Numbered from the stretch's first letter, positions 1-9,779 are shown. The stretch is DNA of 64,000 nt from Clostridium sp. (GCA_017435645.1 JAFSER010000042.1:52657-116656); one strand, 5' to 3'. Numbers and translations: made by a program. The notes: generated from the sequence alone by a model not told the origin.

Positions 1-1873
1 ATGGACATATGCTATTTTAAAGGCAATAAGTGAGGAATATAATCTTGACCTATCAAAGCCAATAAAAGATTTAACAAGAAAAGAATTAGATCTAATATTA
101 TATGGAACTGAAGGCAAGAAGATGAAGGTTACATATACTAAAGATGGAGTGAGAACTCAGTATAATTATGCATATGATGGTGAAATTAATTCGTTAAAAA
201 GAAGATATAGAGATACTAACTCTGATATTATTAAAAGTGATATTGAACAGTATATGAGTGATAACCATTGTCCTAAGTGTAAAGGAGCAAGATTAAGAAA
301 AGAAGCTTTAGCAGTGTTAGTTGGAGATAAAAATATTAATGAATTTACTAAAATGTCTTTAAAGGAAGAACTGGATTACATAAATGATTTAAATCTTTCA
401 GAAAAGGATAAAATAATTAGTGAACAAATAATAAATGAAGTGAAAAATAGATTAACATTTTTATTAAATGTAGGATTAGATTATTTAGATTTAGCTAGAA
501 GCTCAGGAACCTTATCAGGAGGGGAAGCTCAAAGAATAAGACTTGCAACTCAAATAGGCTCTGCTCTTATGGGAGTATTATATATTCTAGATGAACCAAG
601 TATAGGACTACACCAAAGAGATAATGATAGATTAATTTCTACATTAAAACATTTAAGAGATGTAGGAAATACTGTAATAGTAGTTGAGCATGATGAAGAT
701 ACTATGAAGGAAGCAGATTATATAGTAGATATTGGACCTAGAGCTGGAGAACATGGTGGAGAAATAGTTGTAGCAGGTACAGTAGATGACATTAAGAATT
801 GCAAGAATTCAATAACTGGACAATATTTAACAGGAGAAAAGAAAATAGAAGTTCCTGAAAAAAGACGAAAAGGTAATGGTAACTTTATAACAGTTAAAGG
901 TTCAAAAGAAAATAACTTAAAGAATATTAATGTTAAATTTCCATTAGGAACATTTACTATGATTACAGGTGTTTCAGGTTCAGGAAAAAGTACTTTAATT
1001 AATGAAATTTTATATAAGGGATTAAATAGAATAGTTAATAAAAGTAAGAACCCAGTAGGTAAGCATAAGGAAATACTGGGAGCCGAAAACATAGATAAAA
1101 TTATAGATATAGATCAAAGTCCTATAGGAAGAACTCCAAGATCAAATCCTGCTACTTATACAGGAGTATTTGATATAATAAGAGAACTATTTGCAAGTAC
1201 TCCAGAAGCCAAGATGAGAGGATATAAAGCAGGTAGATTTAGCTTTAACATTAAAGGTGGAAGATGTGAAGCATGTAGTGGTGATGGAATAATTAAAATA
1301 GAAATGCAGTTTTTATCTGACGTTTATGTACCTTGTGAAGTTTGTAAGGGCAAGAGATACAGTAGAGAAACATTAGAAGTTAAATATAAAGGAAAATCTA
1401 TTTCAGATATTTTAGATATGACAGTGGAAGAAGCACTTAAATTTTTTGAAAACTTACCAAGAATAAAGAATAAAATTCAAACTTTATATGATGTTGGGCT
1501 TGGATATATAAGATTAGGTCAACCATCTACACAATTGTCAGGAGGAGAAGCACAGAGAATAAAGCTTGCATATGAGCTTTCTAAAAGAAGCACAGGTAAA
1601 ACTTTATATATATTAGATGAGCCAACTACAGGGTTACATATAGATGATGTAAGTAGACTTATTGAAATACTTCAAAGGTTAGTTGATGCAGGTAATACAG
1701 TAGTTGTAATAGAACATAATTTAGATATGATAAAATGTGCAGACTATATTATAGACTTAGGCCCAGAAGGTGGAGATAAAGGTGGAAGTATAGTAGCAAT
1801 AGGAACTCCAGAAGAAATAATAAAAGTAGAGGAATCATATACAGGAAAATATCTTAAGAAGATGTTAAGATAG
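1..1873 (+). CDS. uvrA: UvrABC excinuclease subunit A, 3' part (5' end outside window)
   Basis: ATPase that recognises bulky DNA lesions and loads UvrB in nucleotide excision repair. The open frame runs in from the left edge (frame begins at base 2), so about 623 C-terminal residues of a protein usually about 940 long are visible; the first internal ATG at 122 is not the start. Seen: the conserved [10 protein letters not shown] block near nt 269, the first ABC signature [11 protein letters not shown] at 512, the second Walker [10 protein letters not shown] near 968, the zinc-finger pairs CEAC and CEVC (about 1267 and 1334), the second signature at 1537 and the Walker [11 protein letters not shown] at about 1610. 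The missing part holds the first Walker A. uvrC lies 4 kb downstream on the same strand, separated by cell-wall genes. The assignment is secure. Confidence 0.97.
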   Translation, partial: WTYAILKAISEEYNLDLSKPIKDLTRKELDLILYGTEGKKMKVTYTKDGVRTQYNYAYDGEINSLKRRYRDTNSDIIKSDIEQYMSDNHCPKCKGARLRKEALAVLVGDKNINEFTKMSLKEELDYINDLNLSEKDKIISEQIINEVKNRLTFLLNVGLDYLDLARSSGTLSGGEAQRIRLATQIGSALMGVLYILDEPSIGLHQRDNDRLISTLKHLRDVGNTVIVVEHDEDTMKEADYIVDIGPRAGEHGGEIVVAGTVDDIKNCKNSITGQYLTGEKKIEVPEKRRKGNGNFITVKGSKENNLKNINVKFPLGTFTMITGVSGSGKSTLINEILYKGLNRIVNKSKNPVGKHKEILGAENIDKIIDIDQSPIGRTPRSNPATYTGVFDIIRELFASTPEAKMRGYKAGRFSFNIKGGRCEACSGDGIIKIEMQFLSDVYVPCEVCKGKRYSRETLEVKYKGKSISDILDMTVEEALKFFENLPRIKNKIQTLYDVGLGYIRLGQPSTQLSGGEAQRIKLAYELSKRSTGKTLYILDEPTTGLHIDDVSRLIEILQRLVDAGNTVVVIEHNLDMIKCADYIIDLGPEGGDKGGSIVAIGTPEEIIKVEESYTGKYLKKMLR

Positions 1874-1948
1874 TGTCAGAATACTTGTCATTTTTATATA
1901 TTAGAATTAATATATAATGGTAATATAATACTAATTTGAGGTGAAGCT

Positions 1949-2401
1949 ATGGGGTTTTCAAGATTAGGAACCATTATTTTTGGAGTAGCTTTTATAATAG
2001 TGCTATACTTTATAATTTACTATGCTTTAAAAATAATGTACAAGGATGTAAAAAGTGGAGGGAAGAGAGGACAATCTTCTGTGAAAAAAAACTACGGGAT
2101 AGAGGTATTAAATGCAGGAGAAAATTTTAATTTAGAAGAGGGTTCAATTTTATTATTAAATGGATTAATGACCATTGGAAGAAAAGAAGGGAATACTATA
2201 AAATTAACAGATCAATATGCATCTGGAAATCATGCGAAAATAGTAGCTAAAAATAACGAAATTATTATAGAAGATTTAAATAGTACAAATGGGGTATATA
2301 TTAATGAAGAGAAGGTTAATGTACATTCTAAGTTAAGGGCAAATGATAAGATTAGAATAGGAAGTGCAACCTTCAAGGTAATAAGATCAGAAAAAAGCTA
2401 G
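1949..2401 (+). CDS. Membrane-anchored FHA-domain protein
   Basis: 150 residues: a hydrophobic segment at about residues 7-28, a short basic linker, then a forkhead-associated domain at about 68-142 with the family landmarks IGR (76-78), SGNH (92-95) and NSTNG (111-115). FHA domains bind phosphothreonine peptides, so this protein probably docks a phosphorylated partner at the membrane face. It is preceded by a GAGGTGA ribosome site and followed 10 bp later by an FtsW/RodA-type gene and then a PBP, so a role in elongation or division wall synthesis is inferred. The same FHA-RodA-PbpA order is known from Actinobacteria, where Ser/Thr kinases sit next to it; no kinase gene is present in this window. 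Confidence 0.88.
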   Translation: MGFSRLGTIIFGVAFIIVLYFIIYYALKIMYKDVKSGGKRGQSSVKKNYGIEVLNAGENFNLEEGSILLLNGLMTIGRKEGNTIKLTDQYASGNHAKIVAKNNEIIIEDLNSTNGVYINEEKVNVHSKLRANDKIRIGSATFKVIRSEKS

Positions 2402-2411
2402 AGGTGAGGAT

Positions 2412-3647
2412 ATGAATAAGACATTAAAGTTAGAAAAAAGAGTTCTTAAGCTAATTTATTTATTATGCTTACTTCTATTCACTAATCTTTCATTAATACA
2501 AGAAACCTTTGATACAAAGGCAATAATAATTGGAATTTCACTATGTTTTATTATAGGAATATCTCATTATATTTTAAGGCGATATTATCCCGATGGAGAT
2601 AAATTTTTATTTATATTTTCAAGCATATTGGCAGTAGTGGGATTAGCAGTTCTATATAGAATAGAGCCTACTTATGCCTTTAAACAATTAGTTTGGGTTT
2701 TATTGGGAATAATTGGATATATGGCAATAGTAATAGCTTTGCCAGATTTAAAAAGCTTTGCTAAGTATAAAAAAATATATATGATTGTTACATTAGTATT
2801 TATGCCTATGGCATTAATATATGGAATGATATTTAATGTAGAAACTTATGGAGCAAAAAACTGGGTATATATAGGAGAAATAAGTTTTCAACCATCTGAA
2901 TTTGGGAAAATAGCTTTAGTTTTATATTTAGCAGCAGCTTTAATGAATTATGAAAAAAAGAGTAGGCTTAGAGAAGATATGAAACAATTAATAGAGCCTG
3001 CTTTAGTTGTAATTTATTCATTAGTATGTATGGTTTTACAAACAGATTTAGGGTCAACACTAATATTTTTTGGTATTTCAATAACTATGCTATATATAGC
3101 AACATCAAGTAAAAAGTATATATTTACATGTTTGGGCCTTTCTGCTATTGGTGCAGTTGGAGCTTATACAGTATTTAGTCATATTAAAAGGAGAGTTAGA
3201 ATATGGCTAAATCCTTGGGAAGATCCAACAGGAGAAGGTTATCAAATAGTACAAGGATTATATGCTATATCATCAGGTGGACTATTCGGTACTGGACTTG
3301 GAAATGGATATCCAGAATTGATATTTGCTTGTGAAAGTGATTATATATTTGCAGTTATTTGCGAGGAATTTGGAATAATATTTGCAGTAGGTATTATGAT
3401 AATATACTTCTTGCTATTTTATAGAGGTATAAGAATAGCGTTTTTAACAAAGGATAAATTTAGTCTTTTAGCAGTTGTTGGATTTAGTACAATGATAGCT
3501 TGTCAGACATTAGTTATAGTAGGTGGAATTTTTAAAGTAATACCACTAACAGGAATTACATTACCACTTATAAGTTATGGTGGTAGTTCAATGTTAACAA
3601 TGTTTTTTGCATTAGGTATTTTACAAAAAATTTCAGAAGAGTATTAA
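2412..3647 (+). CDS. SEDS peptidoglycan glycosyltransferase (FtsW/RodA/SpoVE family)
   Basis: 411-residue polytopic membrane protein with about ten hydrophobic helices. SEDS proteins polymerise lipid II into glycan strands and work with a class B PBP, which is encoded directly downstream. Family landmarks seen are the loop containing NPWEDPTGEGYQ followed by SGGLFGTGLGNG, and the C-terminal PLTGITLPLISYGGSSML signature. The start ATG follows GAGGTGAGG within 10 bp of the FHA gene. Whether it acts as RodA (elongation), FtsW (division) or SpoVE (spore cortex) cannot be settled from sequence; the adjacent short PBP resembles actinobacterial PbpA and favours a RodA-like pair. It is very likely co-transcribed with both neighbours. 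Confidence 0.93.
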   Translation: MNKTLKLEKRVLKLIYLLCLLLFTNLSLIQETFDTKAIIIGISLCFIIGISHYILRRYYPDGDKFLFIFSSILAVVGLAVLYRIEPTYAFKQLVWVLLGIIGYMAIVIALPDLKSFAKYKKIYMIVTLVFMPMALIYGMIFNVETYGAKNWVYIGEISFQPSEFGKIALVLYLAAALMNYEKKSRLREDMKQLIEPALVVIYSLVCMVLQTDLGSTLIFFGISITMLYIATSSKKYIFTCLGLSAIGAVGAYTVFSHIKRRVRIWLNPWEDPTGEGYQIVQGLYAISSGGLFGTGLGNGYPELIFACESDYIFAVICEEFGIIFAVGIMIIYFLLFYRGIRIAFLTKDKFSLLAVVGFSTMIACQTLVIVGGIFKVIPLTGITLPLISYGGSSMLTMFFALGILQKISEEY

Positions 3648-3663
3648 AAGTAGGAGGAAGTTT

Positions 3664-5130
3664 ATGAATGATTTATCTAAAAGCGTAAGAAATATTATGG
3701 TTATATTTCTTTTCTGCTTTATAGCATTGATATCATATATAGCTTATTTCCAAGTATTTGAGGGACCAGATATAGCTAATGATTCAGGTAATAAGAGGCT
3801 TTGGGCTAAGAGAAATGAAGTACTAAGAGGTACTATTTATGATAGAGATGGAAATGCTTTAACTAATAGTATTAGGATAGATGATATTACTCAAACTAGA
3901 GAATATATATATGGAGATTTATATGTTCATGCTTTAGGATATATAGATGAAAGATATGGTTTAACAGGATTAGAAAGTGAATATGATTCAGAGCTATCTA
4001 CTTATAGTGGAGTTTCTACTGCCTTAAGAAATTATTTAAATGAATTTGACTTAAAAGCAGCTATTAAAGAGATAGATGGAGAAAAGGTTGGTAATGGAAT
4101 AGTTACTACTTTAGATTATGATATACAAAAGGTTGCTTATGATGCAATGGGAGATTTACAAGGAGCAGTAGTAGCACTGAATCCTAATACAGGAGAAGTG
4201 TTAGCAATGGTATCTAAACCAACATATGATCCAAGTAACTTAGAACAGGCCATTGAAGATGCCAATTCAGGTGCAGATAAAAATAGTAAGTTACTTAATA
4301 GAACTATTAATGGCTTATATCCACCAGGATCTGTATTTAAAACTGTAACATTAGCGGCTGCATTAGAAGAAAATCCAGATGTAGTTAATGAGACCTTTCA
4401 TGATACAGGAAAAATAGAATTTGCAGATGGAACCTCATTAAGCAACTATATGAATCAAGCTCATGGAGACTTGAATTTATTAACGGCATACAGGGTTTCA
4501 AGTAACTTTGTTTTTGGAACATTAGCTATGGAGATGGGAAATGATAAGTTAAAAGAAGTAGCTGAAAGGTTTGGATTTAATTCTAGAATAAGTGGGATTG
4601 GTTTATATATTACTGCAAGTAATTTTCCAACATTAGGAGAAGAAGAGTTAGGTAATATAGCTCAAAGTGGAATAGGGCAAGGTAGTGTATTAGCTACACC
4701 TATGCAAATGGCAATAGTTGCAGCAACAGTAGCTAATGATGGAGTATTAATGGAACCTAAGCTAGTAAATGGTATTGTTGATAAAAATGATAATACTATT
4801 AAAGAAATATCAGATAAAGTATTAAAGGATGATGTAATCTCAAAAGATATAGCTCACACAATAAAGGAATATATGGGAGCACTAGTTTCAAATAATCTTT
4901 ATAGATGGCCAGCTTTTGAAGGAACTAATGCTGGAGGTAAAACTGGAACAGCAGATTATATGTTAGAAGATGGAACAGAAGGTATACCACATGGATGGTT
5001 TATAGCAGTAGCACCAGTAGATGATCCACAGATAGCAGTAGCTGTAATAGTTGAAGAGGGTGAAAATGGTGCAGGTTCAGCAGCTAATATTGCTTCAAAG
5101 GTTGTTAGGCAGGCTATATTAGGAGAGTAG
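3664..5130 (+). CDS. pbpA: Class B penicillin-binding protein (PbpA-like transpeptidase)
   Basis: 488 residues, a single N-terminal membrane anchor (about 11-30) and an extracellular transpeptidase domain that cross-links peptidoglycan. Active-site motifs are all visible: SxxK at S223-VFK226, SxN at S279-S-N281 and KTG at 426-428. The N-terminal RGTIYDRDGNAL motif typical of class B enzymes is at about 56-67. It is short compared with FtsI/PBP2 (600 or more residues), lacks PASTA repeats and matches the length of the PbpA group. It lies 16 bp after the SEDS gene with an AGGAGG ribosome site and ends at a strong terminator, closing the FHA-SEDS-PBP operon. Confidence 0.93.
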   Translation: MNDLSKSVRNIMVIFLFCFIALISYIAYFQVFEGPDIANDSGNKRLWAKRNEVLRGTIYDRDGNALTNSIRIDDITQTREYIYGDLYVHALGYIDERYGLTGLESEYDSELSTYSGVSTALRNYLNEFDLKAAIKEIDGEKVGNGIVTTLDYDIQKVAYDAMGDLQGAVVALNPNTGEVLAMVSKPTYDPSNLEQAIEDANSGADKNSKLLNRTINGLYPPGSVFKTVTLAAALEENPDVVNETFHDTGKIEFADGTSLSNYMNQAHGDLNLLTAYRVSSNFVFGTLAMEMGNDKLKEVAERFGFNSRISGIGLYITASNFPTLGEEELGNIAQSGIGQGSVLATPMQMAIVAATVANDGVLMEPKLVNGIVDKNDNTIKEISDKVLKDDVISKDIAHTIKEYMGALVSNNLYRWPAFEGTNAGGKTGTADYMLEDGTEGIPHGWFIAVAPVDDPQIAVAVIVEEGENGAGSAANIASKVVRQAILGE

Positions 5131-5153
5131 ATAAAGTTTATAATAATTAGTTG

Positions 5154-5188
5154 AAAGGGATTATCTTAAAAGGATTATCCCTTTTTTT
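5154..5188 (+). terminator. Intrinsic terminator after pbpA
   Basis: AAAGGGAT pairs with ATCCCTTT and runs into seven Ts. It ends the FHA-SEDS-PBP transcript. Confidence 0.85.
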
Positions 5189-5281
5189 GTTAAAAAAAGT
5201 ACCACTTTTTCTAAAAGGTCATATATTAAAATATAATATTAATTTTTATAAACTTTTAAGATAAAAGGAGTTAATTAATAT

Positions 5282-5830
5282 ATGTTTAGGGTAAAAAAGT
5301 TAGATGTGGAAGGATGCTACTTGCTTACACCAACTGTATTCATGGAAGGAACTCGTGATGTAATTAAAGTCTTTAATAATACTCAGTTTAATATATATGG
5401 TTTAAGTACTGAATTTAAAGAAGAGTATTATGCTATTGCAAAACCAGGAATAGTAAGAGGAATGCATTTTCAATTATCTCCAGAGGAACATGATAAGTTA
5501 ATAACTTGTATAGTAGGTGAAATACAAGATGTTGTAGTTGATTTAAGGAAATCTTCAAAGACATTTGGTAAGTATGCAGTAGTAGAATTAAATGAAAATA
5601 ACAAGAATTTAATATATGTTCCTTCAGGTTGTGCTCATGGATATTACATTAAAGGTGATAAGGAAGCTATAGTACAGTATAAAGTTACAAAGCCATTTAT
5701 TAGAAAGCTCAGAGGTGGCATTAATTGGAGGTCTTTAGATATTCCTTGGGAGTTTGATTTTAATAATGTAGAAGTTGAAAGTGAAGATGAAACTTGGCCT
5801 AAATTTGAAGAGTTTAAGTCACCGTTTTAA
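5282..5830 (+). CDS. Stand-alone dTDP-4-dehydrorhamnose 3,5-epimerase family protein (RmlC-like)
   Basis: 182-residue cupin-fold sugar-nucleotide epimerase. Recognisable RmlC landmarks are PGIVRGMHFQ with the catalytic-type His62, VVVDLRKSSKTFGK with Asp87, VPSGCAHGYY with His119 and the VQYK tyrosine at 133. RmlC normally converts dTDP-4-keto-6-deoxyglucose to the rhamnose epimer and sits with rmlA, rmlB and rmlD. None of those is nearby, so the true substrate may differ or the partners may be elsewhere. It is flanked by terminators on both sides and so appears monocistronic, with an AAGGAG ribosome site 12 bp before the ATG. The family call is firm, the pathway is not. Confidence 0.85.
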   Translation: MFRVKKLDVEGCYLLTPTVFMEGTRDVIKVFNNTQFNIYGLSTEFKEEYYAIAKPGIVRGMHFQLSPEEHDKLITCIVGEIQDVVVDLRKSSKTFGKYAVVELNENNKNLIYVPSGCAHGYYIKGDKEAIVQYKVTKPFIRKLRGGINWRSLDIPWEFDFNNVEVESEDETWPKFEEFKSPF

Positions 5831-5831
5831 T

Positions 5832-5886
5832 AAAATAATTGCAATTAACAATTTTTTTTATAATGTTAATTGCAATTATTTTTTGT
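5832..5886 (+). terminator. Long AT-rich terminator after the RmlC-like gene
   Basis: A perfect 19-bp inverted repeat (5832-5850 and 5864-5882) built round AATTGCAATTAACA, with a 13-nt loop and a following T run. Confidence 0.8.
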
Positions 5887-5932
5887 AGTGGTAAAATTTA
5901 TATAACCTAGTTAATTATAAAGGAGTAACGAA

Positions 5933-7801
5933 ATGTTTGACTTTGAATATCACTTGAAGAACCTACCAGAAAAACCCGGTGTATATATAATGAAAAATTC
6001 TCTTGGGGAGGTCATATATGTAGGGAAGGCAAAGATATTAAAGAATAGAGTAAAAAGTTATTTTCAAAAATCTAAGAATCATTCAGAAAAAGTTAAAGTA
6101 ATGGTTAAAAATATTTCAGAATTTGAATATATAGTAACAGATACAGAAATGGAAGCATTAATTTTAGAGTGTAATTTAATTAAAAAATATAGTCCTAGGT
6201 ATAATATAGCTTTAAAAGATGACAAATTTTATCCTTTTATAAAGATAACTACAAATGACGATTTTCCAAAAGTATTTGTGACAAGAAAGTATGCTAAGGA
6301 TGGTGCTAAATATTTTGGACCATATACAAATGCTACTGCTGTTTATGAAACTATAAATTTAATTAATAAAATTTTCCCAATAAGAACATGTAAGTTACTA
6401 ATTAAGGAAGATGGAGCAGTAGTAAGGCCATGTTTAAATTATCACATAAAGAAATGTAAGGCACCTTGTGCAGGATACATAAAAAAAGAAGAATATGCTG
6501 AAATGATTAATGATATTGTGGATATACTTAATGGTAAAGATAAAGTTATTGTAACTTTACTAAAAAAAGAAATGGAGAATGCAGCTAAGAATCTAGAGTT
6601 TGAAAAAGCGGCAAAATTTAGAGATAAATTATTAGCTATAGAGGCCATAGTGGAAAAACAAAAAATATTTAAAACTATGGAAGGCGATGAAGATTTCATT
6701 AATATTTATCAAGATGATATGGATAGTTGTATTCAAGTATTTTTCTCTAGAGAGGGTAAAGTTGTTGGAAGAGAACATTTTATCTTTAAGAATACCGCAG
6801 ATGATAAAGTAAGTGAAGTTTTAGAAGAGTTTATTACATCATTTTATGGAGGAACAGCAAAAATTCCTAAAATTATTTATTTACCAGAAATAGAAGATAG
6901 TGAGTTAATAGAAGAATTCTTAACTATAAAAAGAGGGGCTAAAGCATGGATAAAGGTTCCTCAAAAAGGTCAAAAGAAAGATATGCTAGAGATGGTTAAG
7001 AATAATGCTAAAATTACATTGGAACAATTTAAGGATAAGTTCTTTAAAGAAAAAGAAATTAATAGAATCACATTAGAAGAATTAAAAGAATTACTAAATT
7101 TAGAAGAGTCACCATTTAGAATTGAAGCTTATGATATTTCTAATATTCAGGGAGTTGATTCAGTTGGAACTATGGTTGTTTTTGAAGAAGGAAGATCAAA
7201 AAATAGTGACTATAGAAGATTTAAGATAAAATCAGTTAAAGGTGCTAATGATTATGATAGCATGAAGGAAATATTAGAAAGAAGATTTGCTCATGGATTA
7301 GAAGAAATAAAAAAGATTCAAGAAAGGCAACTTAATTTTTCAAAAGGAAAGTTCTCTAGTTTTCCAGATCTTATAATGATGGATGGTGGTAAGGGGCAGG
7401 TTAATGTAGCACTTGATGTTTTAGAAAAGTTAAATATAAGTATACCTGTTTGTGGGCTAGTTAAAGATGATAAGCACCAAACAAGAGGAATTATATATAA
7501 TAATAAAGAGCTGATAATTAATAGGAATTCTAATTTAATGCAACTAATAAGAAGAATTCAAGATGAGGTTCATAGGTTTGCAATTACTTATCATAGAACT
7601 TTGAGAGATAAAAAAACATTACATTCTATATTAGAAGATATTCCTAATATCGGAGAAAAGAGAAGAAGAAGTCTATTAATGAAGTTTGGAAGTGTAGAAA
7701 ATATAAGCAAGGCTTCATATGATGAATTACTAGAAACAGAAAGTATAGATAAAAAAGCAGCTAATAGTATACTAGGTTACTTTAAAAATAAGAATAAATA
7801 A
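5933..7801 (+). CDS. uvrC: UvrABC excinuclease subunit C
   Basis: 622-residue nuclease that makes both incisions around a UvrB-bound lesion. Domain order seen: GIY-YIG nuclease (GVYIMKNSLGEVIYVGKAK from about residue 17), a cysteine-containing linker (CLNYHIKKCKAPC), the UVR coiled coil that contacts UvrB (MENAAKNLEFEKAAKFRDKL, about 205-224), the RNase H-like nuclease (RIEAYDISNIQG and LIMMDGGKGQ) and a C-terminal helix-hairpin-helix (IPNIGEKRRRSLL). Length is normal. It follows the palindromic terminator and has its own AAAGGAG site. uvrA is upstream; uvrB is presumably further upstream outside the window. Confidence 0.97.
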   Translation: MFDFEYHLKNLPEKPGVYIMKNSLGEVIYVGKAKILKNRVKSYFQKSKNHSEKVKVMVKNISEFEYIVTDTEMEALILECNLIKKYSPRYNIALKDDKFYPFIKITTNDDFPKVFVTRKYAKDGAKYFGPYTNATAVYETINLINKIFPIRTCKLLIKEDGAVVRPCLNYHIKKCKAPCAGYIKKEEYAEMINDIVDILNGKDKVIVTLLKKEMENAAKNLEFEKAAKFRDKLLAIEAIVEKQKIFKTMEGDEDFINIYQDDMDSCIQVFFSREGKVVGREHFIFKNTADDKVSEVLEEFITSFYGGTAKIPKIIYLPEIEDSELIEEFLTIKRGAKAWIKVPQKGQKKDMLEMVKNNAKITLEQFKDKFFKEKEINRITLEELKELLNLEESPFRIEAYDISNIQGVDSVGTMVVFEEGRSKNSDYRRFKIKSVKGANDYDSMKEILERRFAHGLEEIKKIQERQLNFSKGKFSSFPDLIMMDGGKGQVNVALDVLEKLNISIPVCGLVKDDKHQTRGIIYNNKELIINRNSNLMQLIRRIQDEVHRFAITYHRTLRDKKTLHSILEDIPNIGEKRRRSLLMKFGSVENISKASYDELLETESIDKKAANSILGYFKNKNK

Positions 7802-7969
7802 TTAAAAAACGATAATATGTTTATAATAATATATAAATATATTATTAATGGGTTGTTTATTAATATATTTTAATTTATACTATTTTAAGATATTAATTGC
7901 TAAAAAATAAAAATGTACTTAATATAAGATTAGGTATAGATTTAGTAGGTTATTTATAAGGAGTTAATT

Positions 7970-8893
7970 ATGAATCAATATAAAAAATTTGAAAACTTAT
8001 TTAAAGAGTTTTACAAAAGTGAAAATGTTATTCTTAATGCTGAAATGAAAAATTATGTTCACTTCAGAGTTGGTGGACCAGCTGATATTCTTTTAATTCC
8101 TGAAAATAAGGAACAGGTTATAAAAAGTATAGAAATATGTAATAAGAATAACATACCTTATTTTATAGTTGGAAATGGCTCTAATTTATTGGTAAAAGAT
8201 GGTGGAGTTAAGGGCGTAGTAATTAAGTTAAATGAAGTTAATAATATAAATACAACTGGAGAAATAATAGAAGCAGAATGTGGTGCTATGTTAAAGGATA
8301 TTTCAAGTGAAGCAGTTAATAATTCTTTAACAGGTTTTGAGTTTGCTTGTGGAATTCCAGGAACTGTAGGTGGAGCTGTATTTATGAATGCAGGTGCCTA
8401 TGATGGAGAAATATCTAACGTTATTGAAAGTGCCGAAGTAATAGATAACAACGGAAAAATAGTAGAGTTATCTAAGGAAGAATTAGAATTGGGCTATAGA
8501 TCATCTATTATAATGAAAAGGAATTACGTAGTATTATCTGCAAAATTTAGATTACAAAATGGAGAAGTTAAAAAGATTAAAGAAATGGTTGAAGATTTAA
8601 CTTGTAGAAGAGAATCAAAACAACCTTTAGAATATCCTTCAGCAGGAAGTACATTTAAAAGACCAGTAGGGTATTTTGCAGGGAAGCTTATTCAAGATGC
8701 AGGCTTAAAGGGTCACAGTATTGGAGGAGCTGCAGTTTCAGAAAAGCATTCAGGCTTTGTAATAAATAAGAATAATGCTACAGCTAAAGATATATTAGAT
8801 TTAATAATTCACATACAAGATACAGTTAAAGAAAAATTTGGAGTACAGTTACATCCAGAAGTAAGAATTATTGGAGAAGATAAAACAGAATAA
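7970..8893 (+). CDS. murB: UDP-N-acetylenolpyruvoylglucosamine reductase
   Basis: 307-residue FAD enzyme reducing UDP-GlcNAc-enolpyruvate to UDP-MurNAc, an early cytoplasmic step of peptidoglycan synthesis. FAD-binding features are YFIVGNGSNLLV (about 64-75) and CGIPGTVGGAVFMNAGAY (127-144). The proton-donor serine lies in PSAGSTFKRP (S227) and the catalytic glutamate in HPEVRIIGE near the C-terminus. The FKRP form is usual for the shorter, type II MurB of Firmicutes. It has an AAGGAG site and is followed by a terminator, so it is probably transcribed alone, 168 bp after uvrC. Confidence 0.96.
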   Translation: MNQYKKFENLFKEFYKSENVILNAEMKNYVHFRVGGPADILLIPENKEQVIKSIEICNKNNIPYFIVGNGSNLLVKDGGVKGVVIKLNEVNNINTTGEIIEAECGAMLKDISSEAVNNSLTGFEFACGIPGTVGGAVFMNAGAYDGEISNVIESAEVIDNNGKIVELSKEELELGYRSSIIMKRNYVVLSAKFRLQNGEVKKIKEMVEDLTCRRESKQPLEYPSAGSTFKRPVGYFAGKLIQDAGLKGHSIGGAAVSEKHSGFVINKNNATAKDILDLIIHIQDTVKEKFGVQLHPEVRIIGEDKTE

Positions 8894-8909
8894 TAGAAAT
8901 ATTAGTTTT

Positions 8910-8945
8910 AAAAGAGATTGTCTAAAAAGATAGTCTCTTTTTTAT
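8910..8945 (+). terminator. Intrinsic terminator after murB
   Basis: AAAGAGA and TCTCTTT arms with an extended inner stem, then a T run. Confidence 0.8.
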
Positions 8946-9293
8946 TATTTAACATATTGTTAGTTATAGATAAATTTATATAGATAAAGTAATAAAACTT
9001 ATAAAAATTCTTTATTATAAGGAATATATGTAGATGGAGTATATTCCTTATAAGTTGTAAACTTTTATTATAATTACAGATTATTATCAGTGAATTTTAA
9101 ATTATTTCTTATAAAAATAATTTGAATATATAGATTTAGGTTATAATTTTTTATAACTAATTTATATTATAAAGTTTTAATTAATTTTCATTAGAAAGAT
9201 TTTTTAGAAAAATCAAAATAGAATTGACAAGTAAAAAGTGGTAATATATACTTTATTTAAAGTTTGAAAAAACTATAAAAAGGGGTGTTTTTG
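8946..9293. other. Non-coding AT-rich gap between murB and the LURP-one gene
   Basis: No credible ORF. It holds a perfect 14-bp inverted repeat (9015-9028 and 9040-9053, 11-nt loop TGTAGATGGAG) without a T tract, and a consensus-like promoter at 9224-9252. The remainder is featureless A/T. Confidence 0.6.
9224..9252 (+). promoter_or_regulatory. Vegetative (sigma-A type) promoter of the LURP-one-like gene
   Basis: TTGACA at 9224-9229, a 17-bp spacer and TATACT at 9247-9252. The gene starts about 42 bp after the -10 element. Confidence 0.75.
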
Positions 9294-9779
9294 ATGAAGA
9301 GGTTTTATGTAAGAGAAAGATTATTAGCATTAGGTGCAAAATTTGATATTTATGATGAAGAAATGAATAATATTTTTGTAGCTGAAGCAGATAAATTTGA
9401 TATTGGTAAAAATATTAGTATATATAATAATATTTGTACAAAAGTATTATATATGAGACAACAAATTAGATTTGGATCCAATAAATATATAGTGTATAAC
9501 CAAGAAATGAGAGAGATAGCAATTATTCAAAAAGAATTTATGATGCCTAAATATAATATTTCTGGGAATATAGGCAATTTAGAAATGAAATCCACCAGCA
9601 TTTTAGGAAGAGAATATGATATAACTAATAATGGAATTGTATTAGGTAAGATAAGTAAAGAGTTTACATTAGGAAGAGATAGATATTGTGTTGAAGTTTT
9701 AAATGAAAAGTATGATATATTTTTTATTGCTTTAGCAATTATGATTGATATGGTTAATTTTCATAAAAATAATTCTTAA
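9294..9779 (+). CDS. LURP-one-related / YxjI-like (Tubby C-like fold) protein
   Basis: 161 residues, cytoplasmic, no signal or membrane helix except a weakly hydrophobic C-terminal stretch. The repeated beta-strand pattern with KFDIYDEEMNNIFVAE, YIVYNQEMREIAIIQKE and EYDITNNGIVLGKISKEF is typical of the LURP-one-related family (B. subtilis YxjI), a Tubby-like 12-strand barrel of undefined bacterial function. The frame opens at a GTG at 9285, but that codon lies inside the AAAAGGGGTG ribosome site; the ATG at 9294 has correct spacing and is preferred. It has its own strong promoter and appears monocistronic. The fold assignment is fairly confident, the role unknown. Confidence 0.8.
   Translation: MKRFYVRERLLALGAKFDIYDEEMNNIFVAEADKFDIGKNISIYNNICTKVLYMRQQIRFGSNKYIVYNQEMREIAIIQKEFMMPKYNISGNIGNLEMKSTSILGREYDITNNGIVLGKISKEFTLGRDRYCVEVLNEKYDIFFIALAIMIDMVNFHKNNS

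Noticed and set aside
718-1092. Antisense frames inside uvrA, uvrC, pyk, pflB, ftsH and other genes
   Set aside because: All lie within well-supported genes on the other strand and show no family features or ribosome sites; they are shadows of biased codon use.
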